Shown here: positions 12,266 through 22,897 of the stretch, in pieces | Position numbering within the stretch: position 1 is the first letter of the stretch | Layout of the letters: every line of letters begins with the position of its first letter | Assembly (NCBI GenBank): GCA_024516155.1 | Contig: JAJJXM010000015.1 | Coordinates: forward strand, 620,001-684,000 | DNA from: Pyronema omphalodes | Taxonomy: Eukaryota; Ascomycota; Pezizomycetes; Pezizales; Pyronemataceae | Direction of reading: 5' to 3' | DNA: 64,000 nt | The notes under the pieces: generated by a model | Databases searched by the model: none | What the model was told of the DNA's origin: nothing | Seen by the model: only the letters and a program-made list of their open reading frames with translations | Program-made: the position numbers and the translations under genes

Positions 12266-14055
12266 ATGTCCTCCATACCCCCCGAAGAACCAACTCCCAA
12301 ACGCCGCAGAATCGAATTCGCCAGCAATGCCAAACCCCTTGCATCATTTAGCCCGAGCGAACGCGTATCTTCACGCCAGAGGAGCTGCAGGGTTCAAACA
12401 CCCACTAACGGTAACCCGCAGAGGAAGGTATCCCGCTTTACAAGCTTCAAATTCGTTAGTAAGGATCAAAAAGAGTTTCCAGAAGTTATTGATCTAACCG
12501 TCAATGAGTCCGATACAAAGGATGTTGATGATAATCATACTGGAATCAGCGACGGGAAAACTATGGCTGCATCGTTGAAGTCCGGGTCCATGATAAAGTC
12601 AATACCGTCGCCGTTTAGATTATTAAGAGTCAAGGATCTACCTATGAGCGATAACAAAGATACCGTGGGAATTAAAGATATCCTAGGAAATCCGATGCTG
12701 AAGGAAGTATGGCTGTTTAACTATATGCATAACATCCCATGGGTTATGTCACAGTTTGATCCGGATATTAGACCGCATTTACAGGTAACTTTTGTTCATG
12801 GTTGGAAATATGATGATGCATCACGGATGCAGATGGAGGTACTGATTTGGTTTCTTATCCGGGTGAAAGACTACAGGGAAGGTTAACAATGTATAGGAAG
12901 ATGCAAAGGACTTTTCGGGAGTGCGATTAATTGCTGCTTATCTTCCTGAAATGTTCGGGACTCATCATACGAAAATGATGATACTTTTTCGGCACGATGA
13001 TACAGCACAGTATGTCCTACTCCCTTTCTACATACTCTCTTTCTAACGAGATTTAAAAAAGGATTGTTATCCACACTGCCAATATGATCCCTATGGACTG
13101 GGATCGTTTGACGAACGCAGCATGGCTGTCTCCTATACTCCCTCTTAAAACCCCCGGCCAAAAGCCTTCACCGATTGGCGACAAATTCGAATCCGACCTG
13201 ACAGCCTACCTCTTATCTTACAGCAAGGCTCAAATGGGTTCCTTGGTAGCCTCACTCTCCAAATTTTCCTTCTCTTCCATCCGGGCAGTTTTTATCAGCT
13301 CAGCACCCGGGCGTCACGACGTCTACAAGTCACAATTCGGCTGGCCCAATCTCTCCCGAGAACTATCCAAGATCCCCTGTAGCGACAAATCCAAGATCTT
13401 CGCCCAGTGTTCTTCCATCGCTACTTTCGGAGTAAAAGATACCTGGCTTTCTCCAATCTTTTTCCACACCTTATCAAGCTGCAAAAACAAAAAGGAAATC
13501 AGCAAACCGCCTGTTGGTATCATTTGGCCTACTGTCAAAGACATCCAGGAGTCTTTGAGTGGGTATGATTCCGGTTCATCGATTCATTTGAGGACCCATT
13601 CTGTTCAGCATCAGAAACAGTTGGAATATGTTAAGCCGCTTTTTTACAGATGGTCGAAAGCACAGGAATCATCATCAAGGGATAAAGTCCCACCGCATGT
13701 TAAGACTTATATTAGATATGCTGATGGAATGAAAAAGATTGATTGGGCGCTTTTGACAAGTGCAAATATATCGAAGCAAGCTTGGGGAGAGGCAACAAAG
13801 GATGGAAGGGTTAGGATTTGTAGTTATGAGGTGGGTGTGTTGGTGTATCCGGGCTTATGGGATGAGGAGGATGCTCCGCAGATGGAGATGGTACCGGTGC
13901 TGGAGGAGGATATGCCAAAGGAAGATGGAAAGGTGGGCATTAGGGTGCCATATGGATTTCCGCCTGAGAAATATGGGAAGGAGGATGAACCCTGGTGTAA
14001 GGATAAGGCCTATAGAGAGCCGGATAGGATGGGGAGATATTGGGGGATGCCTTAA
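12266..14055 (+). CDS. TDP1: Tyrosyl-DNA phosphodiesterase 1
   Basis: A phospholipase D superfamily repair enzyme that removes stalled topoisomerase I peptides and other adducts from DNA 3' ends in the nucleus. Three exons (12266-12838, 12897-13009, 13062-14055) join in frame to 559 residues; the introns are 58 and 52 nt. The first HKD motif is split by context typical of the family: GTHHTKMMILFRHDDTAQ near residue 215, giving catalytic His and Lys. The second motif is HVKTYIRYADGMKK with downstream LLTSANIS near residue 475, supplying the second His/Lys/Asn set. The N-terminal 90 residues are Ser/Arg-rich and probably disordered, as in other fungal homologues. The C-terminus has the expected VPYGFPPEKYGKEDEPW stretch. 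The start is the only good ATG in frame before the conserved region. No truncation or frameshift is seen. Confidence 0.95.
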
Positions 14056-15309
14056 GGCTCTGGGAGGTTCTGATAGGAAGAATAAGCGGTGCATATAGGA
14101 CATAGGGAGGGGTTTTGGGAGGGACTTCCTTTCAGTGGGCGAAACCGTGACTTTTGGTAGGATATGCACAGGTTTTTAGGCAAGCATATAGTTTCAAAGT
14201 CCTTTTTTCAGCTGTGTACGGAGTAGAAAAAAATAAAAATAAAAGTTTATCAAAGAGAATAAAACTACCTAGCTGGTTGGTTGGGGTGATATGTCCGTCA
14301 AGACAATTATCGATCGATGAGCATTTCAACTGATCTGTTGGTGAGAGCTGTAAGTGGCGATTATCGGAGTGAAAGTAGCCTGTCAGAGCAATGTATTCGG
14401 AGCATAGAACTCCATCTTTGCATTACTGGCTCTGTCGCTGTGTCCTATACTGGACTCCTAAACGAATGACCAGAATTCAATAATTAATGCAATATATTGC
14501 AATGCATAGTGTCAGGAGGTAAACGGGTTGGGAAGATGCATAACTAGAGTTTGAGAAAGCATAATTGCATAAGAATTCGGGTGTCAAATGAACTCTGTTT
14601 GCCACGTTTGTCAGCGTTTGCATTCTACCTTATGCTTTACACAGCGCTAATCGTTTTAAACCCTCCAAGAAAGTTCTATGCATTTTCTTCCGAGTCAATT
14701 GATACAGTTCTGTAATTCGATTCAGAAAATGGTAACAGTGTTACTCTATTCAAACAAACCGCGTTTACTCTCTTGGGTAGTTAGGCCTCTGTATACCACC
14801 AAACCATGAGAGAAGCCAAACAGTTTGACACACCCAGGCGTTTGTAACCATTTGTTTGTGCTACATAAACCTTCACTCACGCATCAAACACGTTTTATTT
14901 TTAGTTTAAATCTTGTTTGAGCCCCTGATATCATGCGGTTGATGCACGGGCTCTCAGGCACCCTGACTCCCTGACTCCGTGTTATGCACCAATACTACAC
15001 ATTATGCACACCAATTTTGTAGTATTATGCGCGTAATATAAACCGACCCCCTGGCCCCCATCATTGACAGGTATCGCACTGATCCACACCTGATTCTAAA
15101 CCCCTCTTAAACCCCAGACAATTCGTTCGTTCGTTCATTCAAACCTCGCTTTCAAACAACCCTCGACAAAGTTCAACGAAACCCATTAAGTTCGACAAAG
15201 CTTGACAACGTCTGAAAAAAAAAAAAGCTTGACGAAACTCGTGTAGTTTTTAACTACCAACCTACCCACCTCCCCTACCTTTTACTAACTGACTGAACCG
15301 ATAAAAATC
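14056..15309. other. Gene-free stretch, AT-rich, with one hairpin
   Basis: Contains Tdp1 3' sequence, a palindromic GTAACAGTGTTAC at about 14732-14744 and, at about 14989-15025, an inverted repeat with arms AATACTACA and TGTAGTATT around a loop of about 20 nt. The last 250 bp are pyrimidine- and AAAC-rich as in fungal promoters and lead into the next gene. No coding region is supported. Confidence 0.5.
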
Positions 15310-16130
15310 ATGGCACCAATATCCCGCAGCACAGTCGACGCATTACTAAACCGCATAGAAGCTCTAGAAAGAGACACAGTTACCCGCGGAGAATACGACG
15401 CGTTAACAAAACGCTGCGATCAGTTGGAAGCAGATCTTGCAGCGGCGCGTGTACAAGCTCTTGTTCAACAACCGATTAATACAGACTTAGATGCTGTTGG
15501 TGAAGACGATGATGAAAGTATGTACAGGCATGTCCCTTTTTCGTCAGTGTTGACTGCCGTTGCATACATAGCTTCGTTGAGCTGTCAAAGCTTCCCCATG
15601 TCAAGAGCTATCATACGTTGCTGTGGCAACCAGTCATGCGTGCCATAAGTCCTACACCATATGCTGATCTGATTACATAACCAGCGCTTCCTGAAGATGG
15701 CATCACACCGCCCCACCCGGGATCTTTTACACTGATGACTCCCGGTGCTTCGAAGCATACTCGACAACAGCTCGCAGTGATGACTGGACTAGACTACGCC
15801 GACAAGTCTCAAAAAATCGCTATTAGAGGAAAGATCTACCACTTTGCTTTAGGAAAGCAGGTTGATTTGTCCAATGGGTTCAAGGCATATGATTATGGCA
15901 CCGTCATGTATCCGTTGCTGGAAAGTATCAGGGACTATGTGAATCAAGATATCATGGTTGGGCAAGGAAGAAAATGGACCCTCGAAATGACAGAGAAAAC
16001 CGTCAGGGTTATTTGCCAGGATAGGCTAAGGAATAAGAATGCGGCTATTAGGAGGAAGAGATTGAGGACTGCACCTAGAGGAGCGGTGACTCCGGTACCG
16101 GAACCGGCACCGGCGGCGATGACGGAGTAA
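15310..16130 (+). CDS. Unrecognised protein with N-terminal coiled coil
   Basis: Two exons (15310-15517 and 15685-16130) joined across a 167-nt intron (donor GTATGT, acceptor CCAG) give 217 residues in one frame. I do not recognise the family. Residues 1-60 form a likely coiled coil (regular Leu/Ala heptads with many Glu and Arg). An acidic linker follows, then a compact segment (about residues 85-180, containing GLDYADKSQKIAIRGKIYHF and KAYDYGTVMYPLLESIRDYV). The C-terminus is basic (RRKRLRTAPRG) and then Pro/Ala-rich. The basic patch could be a nuclear localisation signal. The gene call rests on the clean splice junction restoring the frame and on codon-like composition over both exons. It could be a small nuclear or DNA-binding protein; no function is proposed. 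Confidence 0.65.
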
Positions 16131-18072
16131 GATGGCAGTGGATAGAGGGAATTTGTGATGATTTCTAACAATTGTATGCGCGATTGGAATTCAGATTGTC
16201 TCTTGTAGATTTCGTACGTCTTTGTGCTTTTTTTTTTTTGTTTATCAAAGATTCTCATGTCGTGACTATTATGGACTTTCAGTATATCTATGATAAGCGA
16301 AGCTTAACGTTGGATAAAATTGGTAGCAAGTCTGAAACTCGAGTGAGATGTAGTGGATGAAGAGCCCATGGTCACTAAAGCTCAGTACATACAGACCACA
16401 AGGATTACTTAACCTAATCATTGGAATAACGGTATACATATTTGCAGCTGGAGCTCGATGAGGGTTGTTATACAATTCTACAGAAATCCCATCTCCGTCT
16501 AGCACTTTCTAACATAGACCTTCGCCAGGAAGTTGGAACTCTCTGCCCGCACGTTAGATGGAGTAGCGGCAGAAACACTTAAGACCAAAATATCAAGCAC
16601 ATTATCTTTGTATCCTGATGTATTAAAGATGGTTCACCAGTAAGAGCTATCTCGAATCGGTGCTGGATCACCTGAAGATAGAAGCGGAGCTAATTTATAT
16701 AAACGAACTGTGTAAACATCAGGTAGCTTCAGAGAGTCAGAGACCATGTCATTATCTCCAAAAATACCATACCTACCCTCACTAGAACATCCTGAAGGAA
16801 CTTCTACAATTGAATTCCCTGGCCTAACTTATTTTATCATTTATTTGGTCATATCATCGTGACTGTCTTGAACCCTTGCTTTTATTTTCAACTACTCAAC
16901 GTCGAGTGATGTACCATGCCCAGACTAATTCTCGTTTTCGCACGATCGGTCAAGTATCAAGAAACAGCAATGTTATAAATCCGAGGACCAAAAAAAAGAA
17001 GTGGTATAATAAGTCTACTTATTGAATAGTGTGTATCTTCCCCCAGTGTCGCTTTTCGTTACCAAAGCTTAGTGAACGCAGTCAGAATTCTCATGCTACA
17101 AGCGACGGTAGTTACCCGGGAGTAAAATTCTATATCCGAGGATAATAGGAAAGATATGTACTTTTATTTCAACCATAATCCTGTAAGGAAATGATTGTCA
17201 AAAACATACTCCTGGTTAGTTATGCATGTTGTTTGCGTAGAAGTATGTCAAGCGGAAGCCGAAACTCAGGATAAAACGCTATTAAAGGCATAACTACCTC
17301 AGGATTTGAACTAGAGGAGAGGAGATAAGAGGAGAGCAGAGGAGAGGAGAGGAGAGAGTGGCGAGTCAAGAGTGACGAGTTGAGAGAAACGAGTGGGAAA
17401 AGAGCAAACAGGGCTCCAAACTGTAACGACGAAAATTAAAACCAGCAGGAAGAAGAGGGGCGGTAACGGGCCCAAGAAATGAAGTGCGCTCTGGGGCGAT
17501 CCCAGTGAGACTCTAAGTTAAAACTTAACAGCTAGTGTCTCGAAATGTATTCAGACTGTAGCATACGTCATAACCTTAAGGTTGAGAACGTTCAAGAAAT
17601 TCTAATCCAATCAAAAATCAGGATTTAAACTGTACAACTACAGTAACATGACCTCTCAATTAGAGCTTTTGATCTAACTTTTCCATGTCTCGACGGAACG
17701 TCTAAACCACATCTATAGACTTTTCAGAACAAAACTTTATTTCCCTCTGTCTCTTCATTTAACCCCCCCCCCCCCCCCCCCACTCACCACTTTTCTTTAT
17801 CCAGAGCGCATTCACAAGTAACTGCTCGGAAATCCTGCGACGGCTTTTGGACGTTCTTGTTTTGACTCGGCCGGCTTATGGCCGGGACGCGTAGCGTCTT
17901 GAAATGTCTGACCCAATGAGGCGATACTTATGCTAGGTATACCTGGAATTGTGCGCTAATCAAAAACAAGGCAGGTTGATTTATCTATTTTGATGTGGCT
18001 GCTTTGGTTAGGTCGTTTGGAATTCAAGGCCCAAAGAAAAGAAAAAAGAAATTGTTTTCTCTGTGAAAAATA
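16131..18072. other. Gene-free stretch with a dispersed repeat
   Basis: No gene is supported in these 1.9 kb. About 17340-17830 is a repeat copy that reappears at about 38630-39030 (see the repeat entry). A GGAGA-rich run lies at about 17313-17360 and a poly-C run at about 17763-17780. The rest is unique, AT-rich sequence with frequent stops in all frames. Confidence 0.6.
17340..17830 (+). repeat. Dispersed repeat, copy 1 (partner about 38630-39030)
   Basis: Several stretches match in the same order, for example CCCAAGAAATGAAGT, GATCCCAGT, TCGAAAT and CAGACTGTAG-like sequence, separated by diverged parts. Both copies lie within about 1 kb of a tRNA-Glu(CTC) gene (18073 here, 37718 there), though on opposite sides of it. 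No coding capacity is conserved, so this is an old non-autonomous repeat or a segmental copy. Confidence 0.6.
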
Positions 18073-18158
18073 TTCCGTTACGGGGAATTGAACCCCGGTC
18101 TGGCCGGTTTATTGCTCTACATGAGAGCGGCCGATGCTAGCCACTACACCATAACGGA
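18073..18158 (-). tRNA. tRNA-Glu(CTC), intron-containing, copy 1
   Basis: Read on the minus strand, the acceptor stem TCCGTTA pairs with TAACGGA, discriminator A. The D-arm GTGTAGTGGCTAGCAT and the T-arm GGGGTTCAATTCCCC are canonical. The anticodon arm is GGCCG-CTCTCA ... C-CGGCC, giving anticodon CTC. A 14-nt intron (TGTAGAGCAATAAA) sits after position 37, and its AGAG can pair with the anticodon, as expected for nuclear tRNA introns. Mature length is 72 nt. The T-run terminator downstream is weaker than in copies 2 and 3. Confidence 0.95.
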
Positions 18159-18368
18159 CTATGTATCTTTACATTATGTAGCCAATATGAATATAATTAT
18201 ACTCAGCACTTTGCTTTCACTTGTGGTGCTATGTCCGGTCTGTAGTTGGGTGGTCGATGTAGAAAAGAAAAACGTCAATTCATTATGATATCTACAATAC
18301 AAGTTCTATAAACCGTTGATATAATTTACTTCTTGGGTATCTTCAACAATAACGTCGCTCCACTCGCT

Positions 18369-19344
18369 TCAAAGTTCGTGTTCGAATATCCCCATCCAGT
18401 TGAACCATGCGGTTCTGAACCTTTTACAAACGCCACAGACTTCCCCCTCGCCCGTCTCTTTAAGTTTCTTGCACGTCGGACAGTCCCCTAATGGAACCAT
18501 CGTAATTTTCTTTTCAGCTTTCTCCTCCGCCTCGGCCTTCCTCGTCTTCCATGTCTCCCAATCCACGGAACTCATCGCCTTATCTTCCAAAATCAATGGC
18601 ACAACTGTCTCTCCAAGCATTTGCTGTTCCTCAGTTGGTAGCTTCATTTTGATTTCTGGTCCTAGCATGATATACTCAACATCGCGATCATCCGAGTCGC
18701 AATATTTTGGGAAACGAGAAGGGAGGCCATCAATGTTGTGGGGCTCCCAGAAAGTCGGAACGGAATTGACCAGGTTTTGGAATGGGACCACCTGTTTCTC
18801 TGCAGGTTGGGGAGGTGGGCTCTCCATAATAGTGGGTGTCATAACTTCCGGATATACCTCGATAGGTGAGACAATCTCGGGAACATCGTCGATAGGTACG
18901 TCAAAATCGGGTCTATCAGTGATTGGGCAAATTCCATCACCGTCTTCGAGGAAGGGGTTGCTTGAGCTGAATAGTATGTTTAGTGACATATAGCAGGCGT
19001 AAATAGAGCACAATGCTAGTAAGGAAACAAAAAGACAGGTGAACTAATTCATACTGTTAACTAAATTCTGTAAAGGTATAGCCTCTACAACCGACGGCAT
19101 CCTGAGAACCAAAGGAGGCCCCAAATACAAGGTTACTAACCCAGACTTTCATGAGGCGGTATATTCCACCCTGCTGCTCTGGCTCCGGAATGTGCTGGAA
19201 ATCCTCTTTAATCGCTTGCGTTTTTTCGTTATACACATTTTCGTCATGGTGTTTCTTTGATACTTTCTCGCTCGGGGGGTCGTATGGTTTCATTACTGCG
19301 GGATATCTGTCATTCGGCGTATCGGATGTTTGAGTTGCTCTCAT
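18369..19344 (-). CDS. Unrecognised protein with C-terminal CxxC/CxxC pair
   Basis: Two exons (19344-19062 and 19015-18369) across a proposed 46-nt intron give 309 residues in frame. I do not recognise the family. The first third is polar, then a hydrophobic stretch spans the junction, then comes a long acidic Pro-rich region. The last 30 residues contain CPTCKKLKETGEGEVCGVC, two CxxC pairs 11 residues apart that look like a small zinc-binding knuckle. The intron is inferred only from frame continuity: the donor GTTAAC is weak and the intron is short, so the middle of the protein is uncertain. Upstream, a clean GTAAGC...CCTAG intron-like segment (19355-19407) probably lies in the 5' leader, because splicing it into the reading frame would create a stop. 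The start is the first ATG after it. Confidence 0.5.
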
Positions 19345-19473
19345 ATTAGGTATTCTAGGGTATATTAATGAGAAGTTAGACGTGAAAAGCAGGGTTAGGG
19401 TGCTTACATTATTAGTTTTTGGTGATGAGTATCTCCAGAGCAGCAGAAGAGTAAACGCGCACAAGAAGCGCAA

Positions 19474-22336
19474 GAGAAATCAGCAAATCGAATATGGAGA
19501 TGAATGGTTCTTTTAGAGTTTAAAACTGGATGCCATGACGTCGTCTATCGGTGAAGAATTCTTTCTTTCCAGGTTTTGCTCACAGGCCATAAACTGGTAC
19601 CAGTAATTAATTTTCTAATAATGGAATGGCTTTTGTTTTATGACACGGTACATGGAAATATCTGTAGTTCACCGTCTTCCGATACTAGAGTTAACGCGGT
19701 TACTTGAACTACATCATATTTCATCATATTTGAGCCTCACAATAACCCCCTTCGACTGGGAACTCAATCCCGCACCAATAGGGCTACCTGATTTTGATAA
19801 AACGTTACCCGGAGGCCCTTTTTTTTTTTCTTGTGCTAAGATTTCGTTGAATAAGGTTAGCATTAGCATGGAGAAGCACAGTTAGCGAAAGGTTCATATG
19901 GTTGTCGTGGAATGTACATTAGAGGGATTCGGCAACGCGCTATCATTCGGAGGCTATCACCTCTGGTCTCTAGTATGCATAATTAGCTCCCCCTAGCGCC
20001 GTCTGAAAAGTTTTTTACGCTAAAACTAAGGAGTTCCCACCTGGCCCTAAAACTTTTCAAAACTTTCAGGAGCGAACCAAGAGAAGTATAGTGTATGCAC
20101 TCTAATGCGTGAGGACCGCTACCAACACCAATTAAGTATGAATAAGGTCGGAGTGAGGTCTAGAAAGCACTCAGAACGCTGGGCGATACCGACATCGTCA
20201 CCATATGCTGTCTGCCTGCTGCGTATCGGACTCATCTCGTTCATCAAAGCTCGACATTGCTGCTGCTGCTCTTGTAGAGTATGATAACGTAGCAACTCAA
20301 TCGCGACGATTCCGGCTCCCTACAAAGCGAGAGCATCGTACACTGTGGTTTGCAGCGACAGTGTTTGCAGCGACACATGATGCTCGCGCTGTCTCACGCT
20401 ACTATGCGGCTCTTTCTCTCGCCAAAATTCAACTCCGTAAACTTCGCAAAACTCACCACTCCGCACACTGCGGGATTCCTTAGTGAATTACGCCAAGACC
20501 ATGCTACCAGCTTTTAGTGTCAGGTTGCCGAACCTACTTATTAGTATGGTTACAAACATCTAGTCAGGGTAGCGTCTTGGCATTTATCATCTTTTCTAGT
20601 TTTTATTCCTTCTCACAAAATAAAAAAGAAGTTAATTCTTGCTCGGTGGTTTAAAGTTAAGTATTTATTTTACATTTAGTAAAGCTACAAGAGCTTTTGT
20701 AATTTGAAGGTTTGTGGTGGAGAAATGTTACCCTGACTAGATGGCTGCAGCCAAGGAGGTGGCTATGGTCCCAACATGACATCAACTTGAGCGTTTAGAA
20801 CTTCAGAAAATTTATATATCTACACAATATTATGAACAAATAAGTTTTCCCTGAAACAACCTTAACCACTAATAATCAAGCGCGCCGGTCACGTCCGATG
20901 TCAATCACTCAATCCTTGCCATTACACTTCTCCTGACTCGGAATCCGGCTGCTCTCCATCGTTCTTCGCGCGCTTAAAACCTCGATATCTTCATCTCCGC
21001 ATGTACAGAAGGATGAAAAATCAGAAATTATATACAACATAATCATAAGCCTAGTTCCATGATATTGAAACTAATCAACAGAGGTCCTTCGGTGGCCGGT
21101 TGAACGGCACATTTGTCACTGAAAACTGAAGATCCGCAACCCGCATATCATCGCGCTTATTTAGTAACCACGTGATTTAATATAATCAAAAGCTTATTTC
21201 CCCGCATCTCGCTTACGCTAAAGCTTGTCTCCGGTAACTCAAAGCAAGCCTTTGGCGTTCTGAGCCGCAAACTGCACTCAGCCATAATTTCAGAATGTCT
21301 TGGATATTTCAACATCTTGCATCACAGAAGAAAGCATATTTCAGCGTCACTCGAGAGAAGTTTCAAATGCACCTTGCAAACATGATGAACCCTGCGGTTG
21401 GTGCCCAAAGAATTAGCAACGACATAAGCTGGGTAAAAGTATTGCGGAATGATGAATGTCAGGCTATGGTGAAATATGTTGGATTTGGTAATGTTTTTAC
21501 GACCAAAGTTGTGAGCTGTTGTGAGCTGTTGTGAACCGGGTTTTGGTCTTTAAAGATCGACATAGAATGACCTTGTGAGCATCGCGAGGGCCGTAATTGG
21601 CTGGGTTCGCCCGCGGAGGCCTCTTCGGACGTCGGCCGGTGCTCTACTTGGCTTTATCTATGGTCTGTCTGCCTGTTCATGTCCTGGACAGTCTGATTCA
21701 CATTACTTTATCACGAGTGGTTGGGATGTACTTGAGATATTATACCATCACTCAGAGTAAGTGTGGTTGCGCAACTGAAACCTCAGCCACTCGTTGAGTC
21801 TAGCCATGGTAAGCGTATTGGAATAAGCAAAATGTACCGTCTAAAACAGGCGCTCATTCCGATGATCTTTAGGGGACGTTCTCGTGTTGGATGCACATCC
21901 TCCAGTTGTGAGGCGGTTCTTAGCGCCGAGAAATGGAGGTCTGAGACTCTAAGGTTGGCCTACCCTTGTCGGCTCTTCGACTCTCACTGATTCGTGAATA
22001 TCTGCATCAACTGCATCCTGCAGAAAAAATAAAAAATTGATAAGCCTGATGTAGTAGAAGCGCCGTCATGTAGGCCGACATTACATAGAACTCCGAGTTA
22101 AACCCCCTCTATTGGGTTGCTTTCGGATGTGCTGATCTGTTTCCCCACATGAACTCTCGCGGAGTTCTATTGAGGCCCGATAAATTCTTTATATCCCGTC
22201 CTACTCCCACTCTGTCAAAGCTTCTCTTCGAACTAATCTGCATTCTCCTCCTACTCAAACAATCCCGACGGTCAGGTACCTCAATCCGGAATTAGAATCT
22301 CATTGTCATCGTTCTCAAGCATCTCAAAAATCCATC
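19474..22336. other. Gene-free stretch containing a MITE-like insertion
   Basis: No gene is supported in this 2.9 kb. A short ATG frame at 20205-20483 (92 codons, Arg/Ala-rich) is not backed by splice sites or any family. A MITE-like insertion is listed separately. The last 300 bp before 22337 are pyrimidine-rich, as expected of a promoter and leader. Confidence 0.5.
20563..20737. mobile_element. MITE-like insertion with TA target duplication
   Basis: A 175-bp AT-rich segment has terminal inverted repeats GTCAGGGTA (left) and TACCCTGAC (right), directly flanked on both sides by TA. The bases outside (CATC-TA / TA-GATG) would form the unbroken palindrome CATCTAGATG if the segment were removed. 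TA duplication with CAGGG-type termini fits Tc1/mariner/pogo-mobilised elements. It has no coding capacity. The inverted repeats are short, so chance cannot be fully excluded. Confidence 0.55.
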
Positions 22337-22897
22337 ATGTTGCAGTTTCCAATATGCCTTGTCGCCAACTTGATTCTTACACCAACGAAAGCCTCTGCTG
22401 TCGCTATTCCATTAATGGTCGACAACTACGATGCAGCGACGTATCCCACGGGTGAAGGCAAAAATTGGGGAGCCGGTTACGCCCCTCCTAATCCAACTGG
22501 TCTAGCTGTCGGCGTTGGACTTATCGGAGGCCTGTCCATTGTTGCTATCATCGCTTTCGTAATTCTTTGGTACCGACACAGACACGAATTGAAAGACATG
22601 GAAGAAAGCTATGAAAACCAAAAAGAGTCTAAGGGAACTCCAGACCTGGCCAACGGGGAAGCAGGATGGGCCAGCCATTCTTCCTCGCCAGTCATATCAC
22701 CCGCTACAAACTTCAAGAATCCGGTGACTGTGGAGTCGACGCCAGTAAGTCCAGAACCGACAATAAACGCTGATCAGAGGTTCATGGAAAATACGAAAAG
22801 GTCGATTATCAAAGAGTCTTTACAGAGAAAGATGGTACCATCCGAGATTCAGCATACTGTAAGGCCAGAACCAGCGATGAGGAACTCCGAAGTTTAG
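22337..22897 (+). CDS. Single-pass membrane protein, unrecognised
   Basis: An intron-free frame of 186 residues. Residues 1-21 look like a signal peptide (hydrophobic core, ending near KASA). A short outer segment of about 30 residues with Asp, Tyr and Gly-Pro follows. A strong membrane segment (GVGLIGGLSIVAIIAFVILW) at about residues 58-77 is followed by a stop-transfer run YRHRHELK. The inner tail of about 105 residues is Ser/Pro/Glu-rich and probably disordered. This topology (signal peptide, short ectodomain, one membrane helix, Ser/Pro tail) is common among small fungal surface sensors or adaptors, but no family motif is visible. The start is the first in-frame ATG and has an A at -3. 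Confidence 0.65.
   Translation: MLQFPICLVANLILTPTKASAVAIPLMVDNYDAATYPTGEGKNWGAGYAPPNPTGLAVGVGLIGGLSIVAIIAFVILWYRHRHELKDMEESYENQKESKGTPDLANGEAGWASHSSSPVISPATNFKNPVTVESTPVSPEPTINADQRFMENTKRSIIKESLQRKMVPSEIQHTVRPEPAMRNSEV

Noticed and set aside
18088..18160. Short frames overlapping the three tRNA genes
   Set aside because: They translate the antisense of the tRNA and are identical because the tRNAs are.
19730..19815. tRNA-like T-arm sequence (minus strand GGGATTGAGTTCCC)
   Set aside because: No matching acceptor stem, D-arm or anticodon arm at the right spacing could be found.
20205..20483. 92-codon ATG frame
   Set aside because: No family resemblance, no conserved second copy and no expression signal visible; could be chance in GC-richer sequence.
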